Part shown: positions 44,805 to 53,284 of the stretch, in pieces
Numbering within the stretch: position 1 is the first letter of the stretch
Layout of the letters: each line of letters starts with the position of its first letter
Origin: Halalkalicoccus tibetensis
GTDB lineage: Archaea; Halobacteriota; Halobacteria; Halobacteriales; Halalkalicoccaceae
Assembly: GCF_037996645.1 (NCBI RefSeq)
Contig: NZ_JBBMXV010000003.1
Span: forward strand, 739,010 to 803,009
Direction of reading: 5' to 3'
Length of the DNA stretch: 64,000 nucleotides
The notes under the pieces: model-generated
The model's database searches: none
Told to the model about the DNA's origin: nothing
What the model saw: the letters and a program-made list of their open reading frames with translations, nothing else
Made by a program: the position numbers and the translations under genes

Positions 44805-45982
44805 ACCGGGAAGACCTTCTGGGGGAACGACGAGAACCGTTCCGCTCCGTTGGCGGTCACGCGGAACGACTCGCTGATCTCGACGCCCAGCTCGTCGGTC
44901 CAGATCCCCGGAATCATGTGGAAGGTCATGTTCTCCTTCAATACTGTCTCGTCGCCCGGTCGAAGGCTCGCGGTGTGCTCGCCCCAGTCCGGCGGGTAGC
45001 CGAGGCCCATCGAGTAGCCGATGCGGTCCTCCTTCTCGATGCCGTGTCTCGCGATCGACTCGCGCCAGGCGAGCTCGACCTCCTCGCAGGTCACGCCCGG
45101 TTCCGCCCGATCGAGCGCCGCGTTCAGCCCCTCGACGACGACCTCAGAAACCCGCTTCATCTCGTCGGGCACCCCGCCGACCACGGCGGTCCGCGCGAGC
45201 GGCGAGTGGTACCGGTGGCGACAGCCCGCGAGCTCGACGATTACGGGGTCCCCATCGGAGAAGGGCTCGTCCGACCACGTCAGATGCGGCGTCCCGGTGT
45301 GCTCGCCCGAGGGCATCAGCGGGACGATCGCGGGGTAGTCGCCGCCGAACGCCTCGGTGCCCGCGATCAGGGTGTGGTAGATCTCCGCCGCGACCGTGGA
45401 CTCGGGGACGCCCTCGCCCATCGCGTCGATCCCCGCCTGCATCGCGGCCTCCGAGAGCTGGGTCGCCTGCTCGATCAGCTCGATCTCCCGGTTGGACTTC
45501 ACCACGCGCACCCAGCTTACCAGGAGGGTGGCGTCCGAGAACGTCGCCTCCGGGAGCTCCCTCTGGAGACGCTGGTGGGACTTCGCGGTGTAGTAGTAGG
45601 CGTCCATCTCGACGCCGACGTGGGTGTCGCCCCGGCCCATCTCTTCGATCACCCGGGCGACGAAGTCCATCGGGTGTTTCCCGACCGGCGACTGGACGTG
45701 GTCGTCGCTGTAGGGCCGGATGTTGTCGTGGTCGATCCAGACGGTGGCTCTCGCGCCGTTCGCGTCCATCTGCCGGCCGACCCAGACGGGCTGGTCGTGG
45801 TCCAGCGAGACGATCAGCCCCTGATGGACGTAAAACGACCAGCCGTCGTAGCCCGCGAGGTAGTTCATGTTCGCAGGGTCGGTCACGAACAGGGTCTCGA
45901 TCCCCTCCTCGCGCATGCGGTCTTTCGTTCGCTCCAGTCGTCGCTCGTACTCCGGTTGCTCGAACGGCTGCACGGTAATCAC
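44801..45982 (-). CDS. doeA: Ectoine hydrolase-like protein, M24 family (DoeA/EutD type)
   Basis: A 393-residue creatinase/prolidase-fold protein that follows the ectoine hydrolase DoeA pattern closely: VTDPANMNYLAGYDGWSFYV, VWVGRQMDANGARATVW, AFGGDYPAIVPLMPSGEH, GYPPDWGEHTASLRPGD and FHMIPGIWTDELGVEISES. Typical M24 metal ligands are missing: where aminopeptidases have D..G then DLTRT, this protein has VELAG and SPLART, as expected for the ectoine-ring hydrolase and not for a prolidase. Predicted reaction: ectoine to N-acetyl-2,4-diaminobutyrate. Start GTG 45982 is chosen from a TATA-like AAAACATAAG (about 46009-46018); a GTG six codons upstream is possible. Downstream of a second aminotransferase on the same strand. 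Confidence 0.82.
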   Translation of the reverse strand: MITVQPFEQPEYERRLERTKDRMREEGIETLFVTDPANMNYLAGYDGWSFYVHQGLIVSLDHDQPVWVGRQMDANGARATVWIDHDNIRPYSDDHVQSPVGKHPMDFVARVIEEMGRGDTHVGVEMDAYYYTAKSHQRLQRELPEATFSDATLLVSWVRVVKSNREIELIEQATQLSEAAMQAGIDAMGEGVPESTVAAEIYHTLIAGTEAFGGDYPAIVPLMPSGEHTGTPHLTWSDEPFSDGDPVIVELAGCRHRYHSPLARTAVVGGVPDEMKRVSEVVVEGLNAALDRAEPGVTCEEVELAWRESIARHGIEKEDRIGYSMGLGYPPDWGEHTASLRPGDETVLKENMTFHMIPGIWTDELGVEISESFRVTANGAERFSSFPQKVFPV

Positions 45983-46019
45983 TAACGAGTGCCACGACAC
46001 GGCGCCGCCACTTATGTTT

Positions 46020-46049
46020 TCGTATACGAGAACAACGGAATCCGTATAT
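46020..46049 (-). promoter_or_regulatory. Palindrome and related operator upstream of doeA
   Basis: Contains the palindrome TCGTATACGA (46020-46029) and, on the minus strand, ATATACGGATTCCGTTGTTC (46049-46030), related to the block's dyad but with one extra base in the middle. Both lie directly upstream of the TATA-like AAAACATAAG of the doeA-like gene, in the gap after the upstream aminotransferase. Confidence 0.45.
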
Positions 46050-47389
46050 CAGGCCGCGTCGATCGCCTCGCGGAACAGCTCGATGCCGAGCTCGATCTCG
46101 CGTTCGGTGACGTCGAGCGGCGGCAGCAGTCGGATCGTGCTGTGGCCACAGCCCAGCGTGAGCAGCCCGCGCTGGAGGCCCGCCTTCACGACGGCGTTCC
46201 GGCGCTCCTTCGTGTCGAACTCGACGGCGAGCATCAACCCCTTCCCCCTGACGTCCTCGACGCCCTCGGGGTCGGCGTCGCGCAGTAGCTCCTGCACCTG
46301 CCGGCCGCGCTCGACGGCGTTCTCGAGCAGGTCGTGCTCGTCGATCGCGTCGAGGGTGAGAACCCCTTGGGCCGCCGCGACGAGATCTCCCCCGCCCCAG
46401 GTTGAGCCCAGGCGGTTCTTCTCCTCGGGGAAGACGTCCGAGCGGGAGATCGTCGCCCCCGATCGGAGCGCCTTCGCGCTGCAGATCACGTCGGGCTCGA
46501 TCGAGTAGTGGTCGGCGGCCCACATCTCCCCGGTGCGGCCGACTCCCGACTGGATCTCGTCGACGATCAGGTGGACGTCGTGGGTCTCACAGACGCGCTG
46601 GACTTCGTCCATGAACGCGTCGCTCGGGAACCGGTAGCCGCCGACGCCCTGGACCGGCTCGAGGACCATGAAGGCGACCTCGGCGGGGTCCATGTAGCCC
46701 CGTTCGGGGTCGAGCATCCGCTCGAGCTGCGAGCGCCCGCCCGCGAAGAAGCCACACGAACAAGTCGACTCCTCGCAGGTGCGGTCCTCGCAGAACGGGA
46801 CGGTCCGCGTGCCGGCGATCTCGGGATAGGCGCGCGTGTAGACGTCGCCGGCGCGCGTCATCGAGAGCGTTCCGAGCGTCCGGCCGTGGAAGGCCCCGAG
46901 GAAGGTGATGCCGTACTTCCGTTCGGGGGTGTTCGCATACGAGATCTTCATCGCGTTCTCGATGGCCTCGGCCCCCGAGTTCGAGAGGAAGACCGTGTCC
47001 ATGTCGTACTGCGAGGACGCCTCGACGAGCCGCTCCATCAGTTGGGCCGCCCCCGGGATCTCGGGATCCTCCGGGCCGCCCGCGGACCCGGCGTAGAAGT
47101 CCTGGCCGGCGATCTTCAGGGGATCGACGAGGTCGAACTCGGCCATTCGATCCGTTATCTTCGGGTTGTTGTATCCCAGCGGCGCGGCGCCGATGTGGCA
47201 GGTGAAATCGAGGAAGACGTTGCCGTCGAGGTCGGTACAGAACGGTCCCTCCGCCTCCCCCGAGACGTCCCACGCGAACTCGTGGGCGTGCTCGCTGGGC
47301 GCGGAGTACTGGTGGTGGTACTCGACCCATTCGCGCGTGCGCTCCCCGGGGAGCCGCCGAACGCTCGGCTCCGCGTTATCACGATCCAT
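46049..47389 (-). CDS. Class III aminotransferase with Cys-rich insert
   Basis: A 446-residue PLP aminotransferase of the GABA/lysine/ornithine type. Motifs: DLDGNVFLDFTCHIGAAPLG, LSNSGAEAIENAMKISYANT, FLGAFHGRTLGTLSMT, LIVDEIQSGVGRTGEMWAAD and the PLP-lysine region VICSAKALRSGATISRS. An insert at about residues 207-225 (CEDRTCEESTCSCGF) has four cysteines spaced like a small metal site, reminiscent of the Cys motif of archaeal GabT-like enzymes. Substrate unknown; in context it could act on diaminobutyrate or a product of it. ATG 47389 is leaderless (GTTAATAAC box 25-30 bases upstream), with the operator site ending on the start codon. Probably cotranscribed with the doeA-like gene 66 bases downstream. 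Confidence 0.88.
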   Translation of the reverse strand: MDRDNAEPSVRRLPGERTREWVEYHHQYSAPSEHAHEFAWDVSGEAEGPFCTDLDGNVFLDFTCHIGAAPLGYNNPKITDRMAEFDLVDPLKIAGQDFYAGSAGGPEDPEIPGAAQLMERLVEASSQYDMDTVFLSNSGAEAIENAMKISYANTPERKYGITFLGAFHGRTLGTLSMTRAGDVYTRAYPEIAGTRTVPFCEDRTCEESTCSCGFFAGGRSQLERMLDPERGYMDPAEVAFMVLEPVQGVGGYRFPSDAFMDEVQRVCETHDVHLIVDEIQSGVGRTGEMWAADHYSIEPDVICSAKALRSGATISRSDVFPEEKNRLGSTWGGGDLVAAAQGVLTLDAIDEHDLLENAVERGRQVQELLRDADPEGVEDVRGKGLMLAVEFDTKERRNAVVKAGLQRGLLTLGCGHSTIRLLPPLDVTEREIELGIELFREAIDAA

Positions 47390-47407
47390 ACACAGGAACC
47401 GTATACA
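47388..47407 (-). promoter_or_regulatory. Strong copy of shared dyad operator over the start codon
   Basis: On the minus strand TGTATACGGTTCCTGTGTAT, whose final AT are the first two bases of the aminotransferase ATG (47389-47387). It lies between the TATA-like GTTAATAAC (about 47412-47420) and the start, so binding would block initiation. 16 of 20 bases match the sites at 41779 and 43768. Confidence 0.6.
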
Positions 47408-47489
47408 TCGTTATTAACTCTTGTCGTCGGCGGGCGCGAGGGCGGGCGCTACCGGGTGGGGCCAGAACGGAAAAATCGAGAGGACTACC

Positions 47490-50400
47490 TCAGCACTCCG
47501 ACCAACCGCAGGACTCGCAGGTCTTGCAGCCCTCCGAGTAGTAGAGCGTCATCGAGCCGCAGTCGGGACACTCGGGGCTCTCGCCCGCGTCGATGAGGTC
47601 CTGGGGGGCGCCCTCGCTCGCGTCCGATCCGCCGGAGTCGACGGCGGCCCCGCCGTCCGTCTCGGGGGCGTCGGGCTCCACCGAGCCCTCACCCTCGAGC
47701 TCGGTGAGGTTCTGCTGTTTGGGGTAGCCCCGCTCGATGTCGCCGTCGAGATACCGGCGCAGCGCGGTGCCGATCGCGTCCGGAATGGAGTTGACCTGCT
47801 GGCCCTTGTCCCAGGCGACCTTCGGCGAGCGGATGCCCTGGAGCTCGCTCGCGATCTCCTCGGGATCGACGCCCGACCGCAGCGCCGTCGAGATGGTCTT
47901 CGCGAGCGCCTCGGTGAAGCTCGCGGTGAACCCGCCCGAGTTGCCGATGTTGGCGAACAGCTCGAACGGCCGGCCGTTCTCGTCCTCGTTGATGTTGACG
48001 TAGAGCTTGCCGTAGCCCGTGTCGATGCGCTGGGTTACGCCGTGGAGCACGTCCGGCCGGGGGCGCTTCGTGGCGTACTGGCCCGATTCGCGGGTGATCT
48101 CGAGGTCGTCCTCGAGGACCGCGCGGACCTCCTCGTGGGTGAGGAACTCGTCGATCCCGCCGAAGACCTCGCTGATCTGCTCGACGAGCGCTTCGGCGGC
48201 CTCCTCCTCGTCGGCGAACTCGGCGTTGTCCGCCCGCGTCGTGAGCACCTGCTTCGAGCGGGTGCCGTCGCGGTAGACGGTGACGCCCTTGCCGCCGTTG
48301 TCGTAGATGTAGCGGTAGACCTCCTCCATGTCCTCCTTCGAGGCGGAGTTGGGGAAGTTGCAGGTCTTCGAGATGGCGCTGTCGACGCCCCGCTGGCAGG
48401 CACACTGCACGGCGGCGTGGTCCTTGCCCGCGAGGTCCGACGTGACGACGAACAGCTCGCCGATGGCGTTGGGCACCGTCGAGAGCCCTTCGACGCCGTC
48501 GAACTCGTTGTTCTGCATCTGCTCCTGGGCCTCGTGCTTGACGGCCTCGACGTCGACGTCGTTGTCCTCTAGAACACGGAGGAAGTAGTCGTCGAACTCG
48601 ACTAGCATCTCGTCGCCCTGGACGTCGTCGCTCACGTTCTTGTAGTAGGCGACGTTGTAGATCGGCTCACAGCCGCCCGTAGTGTTGCCGACCATCGAGG
48701 TCGTGCCCGTGGGCGCGATGGTCGTCGTGTTGTGGTTCCGGATGGGGTAGCCGTCGGCCCAGTCGTCGGCGTCCTCGCCGGTCTGGCGCTCGAACCACTC
48801 GCGATACTCGGTGGGGTTCGCGTACTTCGAGTCGGCCCAGTCCTCGAACGGGCCGCGTTCGCCCGCGAGCTCGTGGCTCGCGCGCTTCGAGCCGTGGTTG
48901 ATGTGGGTCATCAGCTGGCCGGCGATCTCGTTGCCCTCTTCGCTGCCGTAGCGAACGCCGAGCTGGATGTAGAGCTGTGCCAACCCCATGACGCCCAGCC
49001 CGATCTTTCGCATCTCCCTCACTTTCCGCTCGATCTCGGGCACCGGGAAGTCGGACATCGTGACGACGTTCTCGAGGAACCGGGTGCCGAGCTCGATCCG
49101 GCGCTCGAACTCCTCGACGTCGATGGCCTCGTCGAGGTAGGCGTCGACCGCGGCCTCGAGCGAGTCGAACTCCGCGCCGTGCTCGTCGTGCCAGACCCGC
49201 CAGTCGGGCGCGTCGGTCGCCGCGAGCGTCGAGAGGTTGATGTGACCCAGGTTGCAGGCCTCGTACTCCTCCAGCGGTTGCTCGCCACAGGGGTTGGTCG
49301 CGAGGATGCGGTGGTCCGGGTTCTCCTCGACGTCGAAGGAGTGTTCCTTGTTGACCCGTTCGAGGTAGATCACGCCGGGCTCGCCGTTCTCGTAGGCGCC
49401 GTCGAGGATGCGGTCCCAGATGAGCTCCGCCGGAATGGAGAGCTCCTCGCCGACCTCGACGTGCTCGCCGAGGCCGTACCGGGAGTACATCTCCTTGGTC
49501 TCGGCGGTCGCGATGTGGGGCTCCTCCGTCCGGGGGTTCTCGAAGACGTACTCCTCGTCGTTGTACAGCGCCTCCATGAACCCGTCGGTGACCCCCACCG
49601 AGATGTTGAAGTTCGAGAGGTGGCCCTCGACGGCGTTACGGAGGTGTTTGGGGACCTTGCCGTCGTCGTCGATCAGCTCGCGGGCTTCTTCGAGTGCTTC
49701 CGAGAAGGTGGTGTAGGTGTAGTCGTCGGGGTCGTTGAGCTTCAGCGTGTGGGCCAGCGAGACGTCCTTGTTCTTCGCGTGGATGAACTCGATGACGTCG
49801 GGGTGGCTGATCCGCATCACGCCCATCTGGGCGCCGCGTCGCGCCCCGCCCTGTGCGATCGTCTCGCACATCTGGTCGAACGTGCGCATGAACGTGATCG
49901 GGCCCGACGCGATCCCGCCGGTGCTTCCGACCGAATCGCCGTAGGGGCGTAGCCGCCAGAACGCATAGCCCATCCCACCGCCCGACTGGAAGACCTCGGC
50001 GGCCTCCTTTGCGGTCTGGTGGATGTCGCTGATGTCGTCGTCGGGCGAGTCGACGAAACACGCAGAGAGCTGCTGGAGCTCGTCGCCCGCGTTCATCAGC
50101 GTGGGGCTGTTCGGGATGAACGAGAGCTGCTCCATCAGCTTCCGGAACTCGTCGGCCTTCTCCTCGACGTGCTCGCGAACCCCGCCGGGCAGCTCGGGGA
50201 CGACCGTCTCGTAGGCGAACTTGTTGACGTTGTACACCGAGAGCTCGGCCTCGGCGTCGTCGTCCGCCGTCGTTCCGGCCCCGAAGACCTCCGCGGCGAG
50301 CTCGTCGCGCCGTGGGTGGTCGGGCTTGAGCTGGTCGGGCGAGACGGTGACCTCGACGTCGCGCTTCTCGGCCTCGAAGACGGCCTCGGCGAGCGCGATG

Positions 50401-50588
50401 TTCCGTGCGACGCGAACGAAGAGGTCCTCCTGGGACTCGACGAGCTCGCCGTCCGCGTCCTTGCGGAGATACCGGGCGGGGAGGATGTTCTCGTAGGCGT
50501 TGGCGGTCAGGCGCTCCTTCAGGGTCTCGCCCTCGGTACGCTTGACCGGGAGGGTGAGCTCCTCGGCGTCGAGGTCCGCGCGGCTCAC
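47490..50588 (-). CDS. nrdJ: Adenosylcobalamin-dependent ribonucleotide reductase (class II)
   Basis: Makes deoxyribonucleotides without oxygen using adenosylcobalamin. The 1032-residue protein has an N-terminal ATP-cone-like part, the barrel with NSPTLMNAGDELQQLSACFV (first redox cysteine), VFQSGGGMGYAFWRLRP, the finger-loop motif NPCGEQPLEEYEACNLGHIN (radical-site cysteine), TGTTSMVGNTTGGCEPIYNV, and a C-terminal zinc/redox tail CPDCGSMTLYYSEGCKTC followed by ESCGWSEC. Start is GTG at 50588. The 320 bases upstream are non-coding and hold the promoter. No cobalamin riboswitch is visible there. Confidence 0.96.
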   Translation of the reverse strand: MSRADLDAEELTLPVKRTEGETLKERLTANAYENILPARYLRKDADGELVESQEDLFVRVARNIALAEAVFEAEKRDVEVTVSPDQLKPDHPRRDELAAEVFGAGTTADDDAEAELSVYNVNKFAYETVVPELPGGVREHVEEKADEFRKLMEQLSFIPNSPTLMNAGDELQQLSACFVDSPDDDISDIHQTAKEAAEVFQSGGGMGYAFWRLRPYGDSVGSTGGIASGPITFMRTFDQMCETIAQGGARRGAQMGVMRISHPDVIEFIHAKNKDVSLAHTLKLNDPDDYTYTTFSEALEEARELIDDDGKVPKHLRNAVEGHLSNFNISVGVTDGFMEALYNDEEYVFENPRTEEPHIATAETKEMYSRYGLGEHVEVGEELSIPAELIWDRILDGAYENGEPGVIYLERVNKEHSFDVEENPDHRILATNPCGEQPLEEYEACNLGHINLSTLAATDAPDWRVWHDEHGAEFDSLEAAVDAYLDEAIDVEEFERRIELGTRFLENVVTMSDFPVPEIERKVREMRKIGLGVMGLAQLYIQLGVRYGSEEGNEIAGQLMTHINHGSKRASHELAGERGPFEDWADSKYANPTEYREWFERQTGEDADDWADGYPIRNHNTTTIAPTGTTSMVGNTTGGCEPIYNVAYYKNVSDDVQGDEMLVEFDDYFLRVLEDNDVDVEAVKHEAQEQMQNNEFDGVEGLSTVPNAIGELFVVTSDLAGKDHAAVQCACQRGVDSAISKTCNFPNSASKEDMEEVYRYIYDNGGKGVTVYRDGTRSKQVLTTRADNAEFADEEEAAEALVEQISEVFGGIDEFLTHEEVRAVLEDDLEITRESGQYATKRPRPDVLHGVTQRIDTGYGKLYVNINEDENGRPFELFANIGNSGGFTASFTEALAKTISTALRSGVDPEEIASELQGIRSPKVAWDKGQQVNSIPDAIGTALRRYLDGDIERGYPKQQNLTELEGEGSVEPDAPETDGGAAVDSGGSDASEGAPQDLIDAGESPECPDCGSMTLYYSEGCKTCESCGWSEC

Positions 50589-50909
50589 GCGCGCACCTCC
50601 GCGACACCGGTAGCGACGGACTGGCCTTCGATCTGACTGGATAGATGGTTTCGGCTACGTACCATTTGTAACGGCAACCGAATACACAGCCAGTCCTATG
50701 AAGCTTTACTTTCCAGAAATGGGAATTGTGAAAGAATAACAGGGATGCCTCTGTCCATCAGAGTGGCGCCCCCCGTTCTCACCGCTCGTGAGAGGGTAGG
50801 GGCGGGGCCCACTATAACCTGTCCAAACCGGGGTGGAAGTGAACCGGCCGCCCGACGCGCATCGCCCCTCGGCAAGAAAGCTTATTTATTCCTATACTAA
50901 TGTGGAGTT
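50589..50909. other. Divergent intergenic region, nrdJ and small membrane gene
   Basis: About 320 bases with no credible gene. The half nearer nrdJ is AT-rich (TTTACTTTCCAGAAATGGG around 50703) and should hold its promoter. CTTATTTAT (50880-50888) is a good TATA box for the gene at 50910. An inverted pair CTCACCGCTCGTGAG (50778-50792) is a small possible hairpin. Nothing else stands out. Confidence 0.5.
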
Positions 50910-51113
50910 ATGGACGCACAGATGCCCATGGAGGCCTCCCTCGTCGGCGACCCGAGCATGGTACTGCTCGTGTTGGCGGCGCTCGTGGTGGTGATCCTCG
51001 TCGGGCGGTTCCTGTTGAAGCTCGCGTGGCGGTTCGTCGCGATGACGACCGCGGCGATCGTCGCCTTCTACGCCGTGACCGTCGTGGTTCCCTCAGTGTT
51101 CGCACTGGTGTAG
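50910..51113 (+). CDS. Small two-helix membrane protein
   Basis: A 67-residue protein with two hydrophobic helices (about residues 15-35 and 42-65), beginning MDAQMPMEASLVGDPSM. The ATG is 27 bases after a strong TATA box (CTTATTTAT, 50880-50888), good evidence of a transcribed leaderless gene. Its 3' end overlaps the convergent trpG gene by 21 bases. Family not recognised. Confidence 0.75.
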   Translation: MDAQMPMEASLVGDPSMVLLVLAALVVVILVGRFLLKLAWRFVAMTTAAIVAFYAVTVVVPSVFALV

Positions 51114-51695
51114 GAAGTTCTCGATCACGTCGTGACCCACGCCCGTGAGCACGCTCTCGGGGTGGAACTGGACGCACTCGATGGGGTGCTCGCGGTGGCG
51201 GATCCCCATCACAAGCTGCTCGCCGGCGTGGTCGGTCGTCGCCGTCACCTCGAAGCAGTCCGGTACGTCGGTCGCGATCAGCGAGTGATAGCGCCCGGCC
51301 TGAAACCCCTGTTCGAGCCCGGCGAAGACGCCCCGGCCGTCGTGCTCGACGGGAAAGGCCTTCCCGTGGATCGGCTCGGGCGCGCGACCCACGCTCCCGC
51401 CGTAGGCGTAGACGGCGGCCTCGAGCCCGAGACAGACCCCTAGGGTCGGGATCTCGGGACTCACCTCGCGAAGCACCTCCGTGGTGACGCCGACGTCCCT
51501 CGCGTTCTTCGGGTGGCCCGGCCCCGGCGAGATGACGATGGCGTCGGGCTCCGTGGAACGGATCTCGGAAAGCGAGGCGGTGTTGCGAAGCACCTCGGTT
51601 TCGGCGCCCTGTTCTGAGACGTACTCGACGAGGTTGTAGGTGAAGGAGTCGAAGTTGTCGACGAACAGCACGCGCTTCGTGCGGGCGAGGCTCAT
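51093..51695 (-). CDS. trpG: Anthranilate synthase component II (glutamine amidotransferase)
   Basis: Supplies ammonia from glutamine to TrpE for anthranilate. The 200-residue class I amidotransferase has VLFVDNFDSFTYNLVEYV, ISPGPGHPKNARDVG, the nucleophile loop LGVCLGLEAAVYAYGG, and the catalytic His-Glu CVQFHPESVLTG. The usual CLGHQ is CLGLE here, a change next to the nucleophile; the cysteine itself is kept. The start overlaps the trpE stop (ATGA), last gene of trpDFEG. It could in principle serve PabB too, but the operon points to tryptophan. Confidence 0.94.
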   Translation of the reverse strand: MSLARTKRVLFVDNFDSFTYNLVEYVSEQGAETEVLRNTASLSEIRSTEPDAIVISPGPGHPKNARDVGVTTEVLREVSPEIPTLGVCLGLEAAVYAYGGSVGRAPEPIHGKAFPVEHDGRGVFAGLEQGFQAGRYHSLIATDVPDCFEVTATTDHAGEQLVMGIRHREHPIECVQFHPESVLTGVGHDVIENFLHQCEH

Positions 51696-53284
51696 TGGAG
51701 CACCCCCTCGGACTCGACCTCGATGCGCTCGATCGCGTCGAGGACGCCGCCCATCTTCTTCTCGGTTTCCTCGTATTCGGCGGCGGGGTCGCTGTCGGCG
51801 ACCAGCCCCGCGCCCGCCTGGACCGTGATCCGATCCCGCTCGCCGTGCTCGATCGTCGCCGTCCGAATCGCGATCGCGGTGTCGGCGTCGCCCGTCCAGG
51901 AGTAGTAGCCGATGCCCCCGCCGTAGATCCCGCGGGGCTCTCGCTCCAGTTCGTCGATGATCTCCATCGCGCGGATCTTCGGCGCGCCCGAGAGGGTGCC
52001 GGCCGGGAACGCCGCCCGGGTGGCGTCGAACGCGTCGAAGGGGCCCGTCCGTCCGGCGCCCGAGGGCTCCTCGTCGACGTCCGAATCGGCCGCGAGCTCG
52101 CCGGTCACCGTCGACTCGATGTGCTGAACGTGGCTGTACTTCAGCACGTTCATGAACTCGTCCACCCGTACGGAGCCCGGCTTCGAGACCCGGCGGACGT
52201 CGTTTCGCGCCAGATCGACGAGCATGGTGTGTTCGGCACGCTCCTTGTCGTCAGCGAGCATCTCGCCGGCGAGCCGGCGGTCCTCGACCGGGCTCGACCC
52301 CCGCGAGCAGGTGCCCGCGATCGGGTTGCTCGTCACCAGCCCGTCGCGCACCGAGACCAGCGTCTCGGGGCTCGCGCCGACGACGGTTCGCTCGCCGTAG
52401 CCGAGCAGGTACATGTACGGCGAGGGGTTGATCTCCCGCAGCGCCTCGTACAGCCCGAGGGGATCGATCTCGCCGACGAGCTCGCGTTTGCGCGAGAGCA
52501 CGCCCTGGTAGATGTCGCCGTCGAGCACGCGCTCTTTCGTCTCCTCGACGATCGCCTCGTACTCCTCGCGGGGGTCCGCGCGTTCACCCTCACGGACGAA
52601 CCCGCCGGTCTCCGGTTCGTCGGCGTCCTCCAGCGCCTCGCGAACGCGCTCGACCTCCGCCTCGAGCGCGTCGTAGAGCTCGTCGGGGTCGTCCTCCGGG
52701 AAGACGATCGGGGTAAGTGAAAGCGTGAGCGTGCCCTCGACCTCGTCGAAGACGAGCGTCCGGGTGCTCAGGACGAACTGAGCGTCGGGCGTTCCACCCT
52801 CGTGGCGTTCGACACCCACCTCCGAGAGCCAGAGGTCGTAGACCGCGTCGTAGGCGAGAAAGCCCACCAGCCCGCCGTGGAGGTGGCCGTCCTCGGGGAA
52901 TCCGATCCGCGGGACCTCCGGTAGCGTCTCTCGGAGGGTATCGAGGGTGTCGCCGCCGTTGGGCTCCATCAGCGCCTCGAGCCGTCCGTCGCCGAGCACG
53001 TCGACGTCGGCCGACTCGGGCCGGACCGTGACGACCGCCTCGGGGTCGTAGCCGACGAAGGAGTAGCGTGCGTGGCGGGTCGCGGTCGCGCTCGCGGGCT
53101 GAAAGGCGCCGTCGGGATCCGAGGAGGCGACCTTCTCGGCGCTCTCGAGCAGGTAGCCGTACTCCGTGTTGAGCGCGCCGTAGGCCGCGAGCGGCGTCGT
53201 CTCGCTATCGAGCTCCGCTCCGACGTAGACGACCGACGGCTCCTCGACGTCCGTGCGCTCGCGGAACGTCTCGCGGTCGATCAT
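51692..53284 (-). CDS. trpE: Anthranilate synthase component I
   Basis: Converts chorismate and ammonia to anthranilate. The 530-residue protein starts at ATG 53284 (MIDRETFRERTDVEEPSVVY) and has YMYLLGYGERTVVGASPET, NPIAGTCSRGSSPVEDRRLA, DLARNDVRRVSKPGSVRVDE and the C-terminal chorismate-binding stretch AFPAGTLSGAPKIRAMEIID with YGGGIGYYSWTGDADTAIAI. The N-terminal regulatory part contains LLESAEKV, similar to the LLES feedback motif of TrpE, so tryptophan inhibition is likely. Upstream overlap with trpF of four bases. Confidence 0.95.
   Translation of the reverse strand: MIDRETFRERTDVEEPSVVYVGAELDSETTPLAAYGALNTEYGYLLESAEKVASSDPDGAFQPASATATRHARYSFVGYDPEAVVTVRPESADVDVLGDGRLEALMEPNGGDTLDTLRETLPEVPRIGFPEDGHLHGGLVGFLAYDAVYDLWLSEVGVERHEGGTPDAQFVLSTRTLVFDEVEGTLTLSLTPIVFPEDDPDELYDALEAEVERVREALEDADEPETGGFVREGERADPREEYEAIVEETKERVLDGDIYQGVLSRKRELVGEIDPLGLYEALREINPSPYMYLLGYGERTVVGASPETLVSVRDGLVTSNPIAGTCSRGSSPVEDRRLAGEMLADDKERAEHTMLVDLARNDVRRVSKPGSVRVDEFMNVLKYSHVQHIESTVTGELAADSDVDEEPSGAGRTGPFDAFDATRAAFPAGTLSGAPKIRAMEIIDELEREPRGIYGGGIGYYSWTGDADTAIAIRTATIEHGERDRITVQAGAGLVADSDPAAEYEETEKKMGGVLDAIERIEVESEGVLQ

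Noticed and set aside
50670-50700. Extra copy of the solute-block operator before nrdJ
   Set aside because: Only CGAATACACAG matches a half-site; the ACGGTT core is absent.
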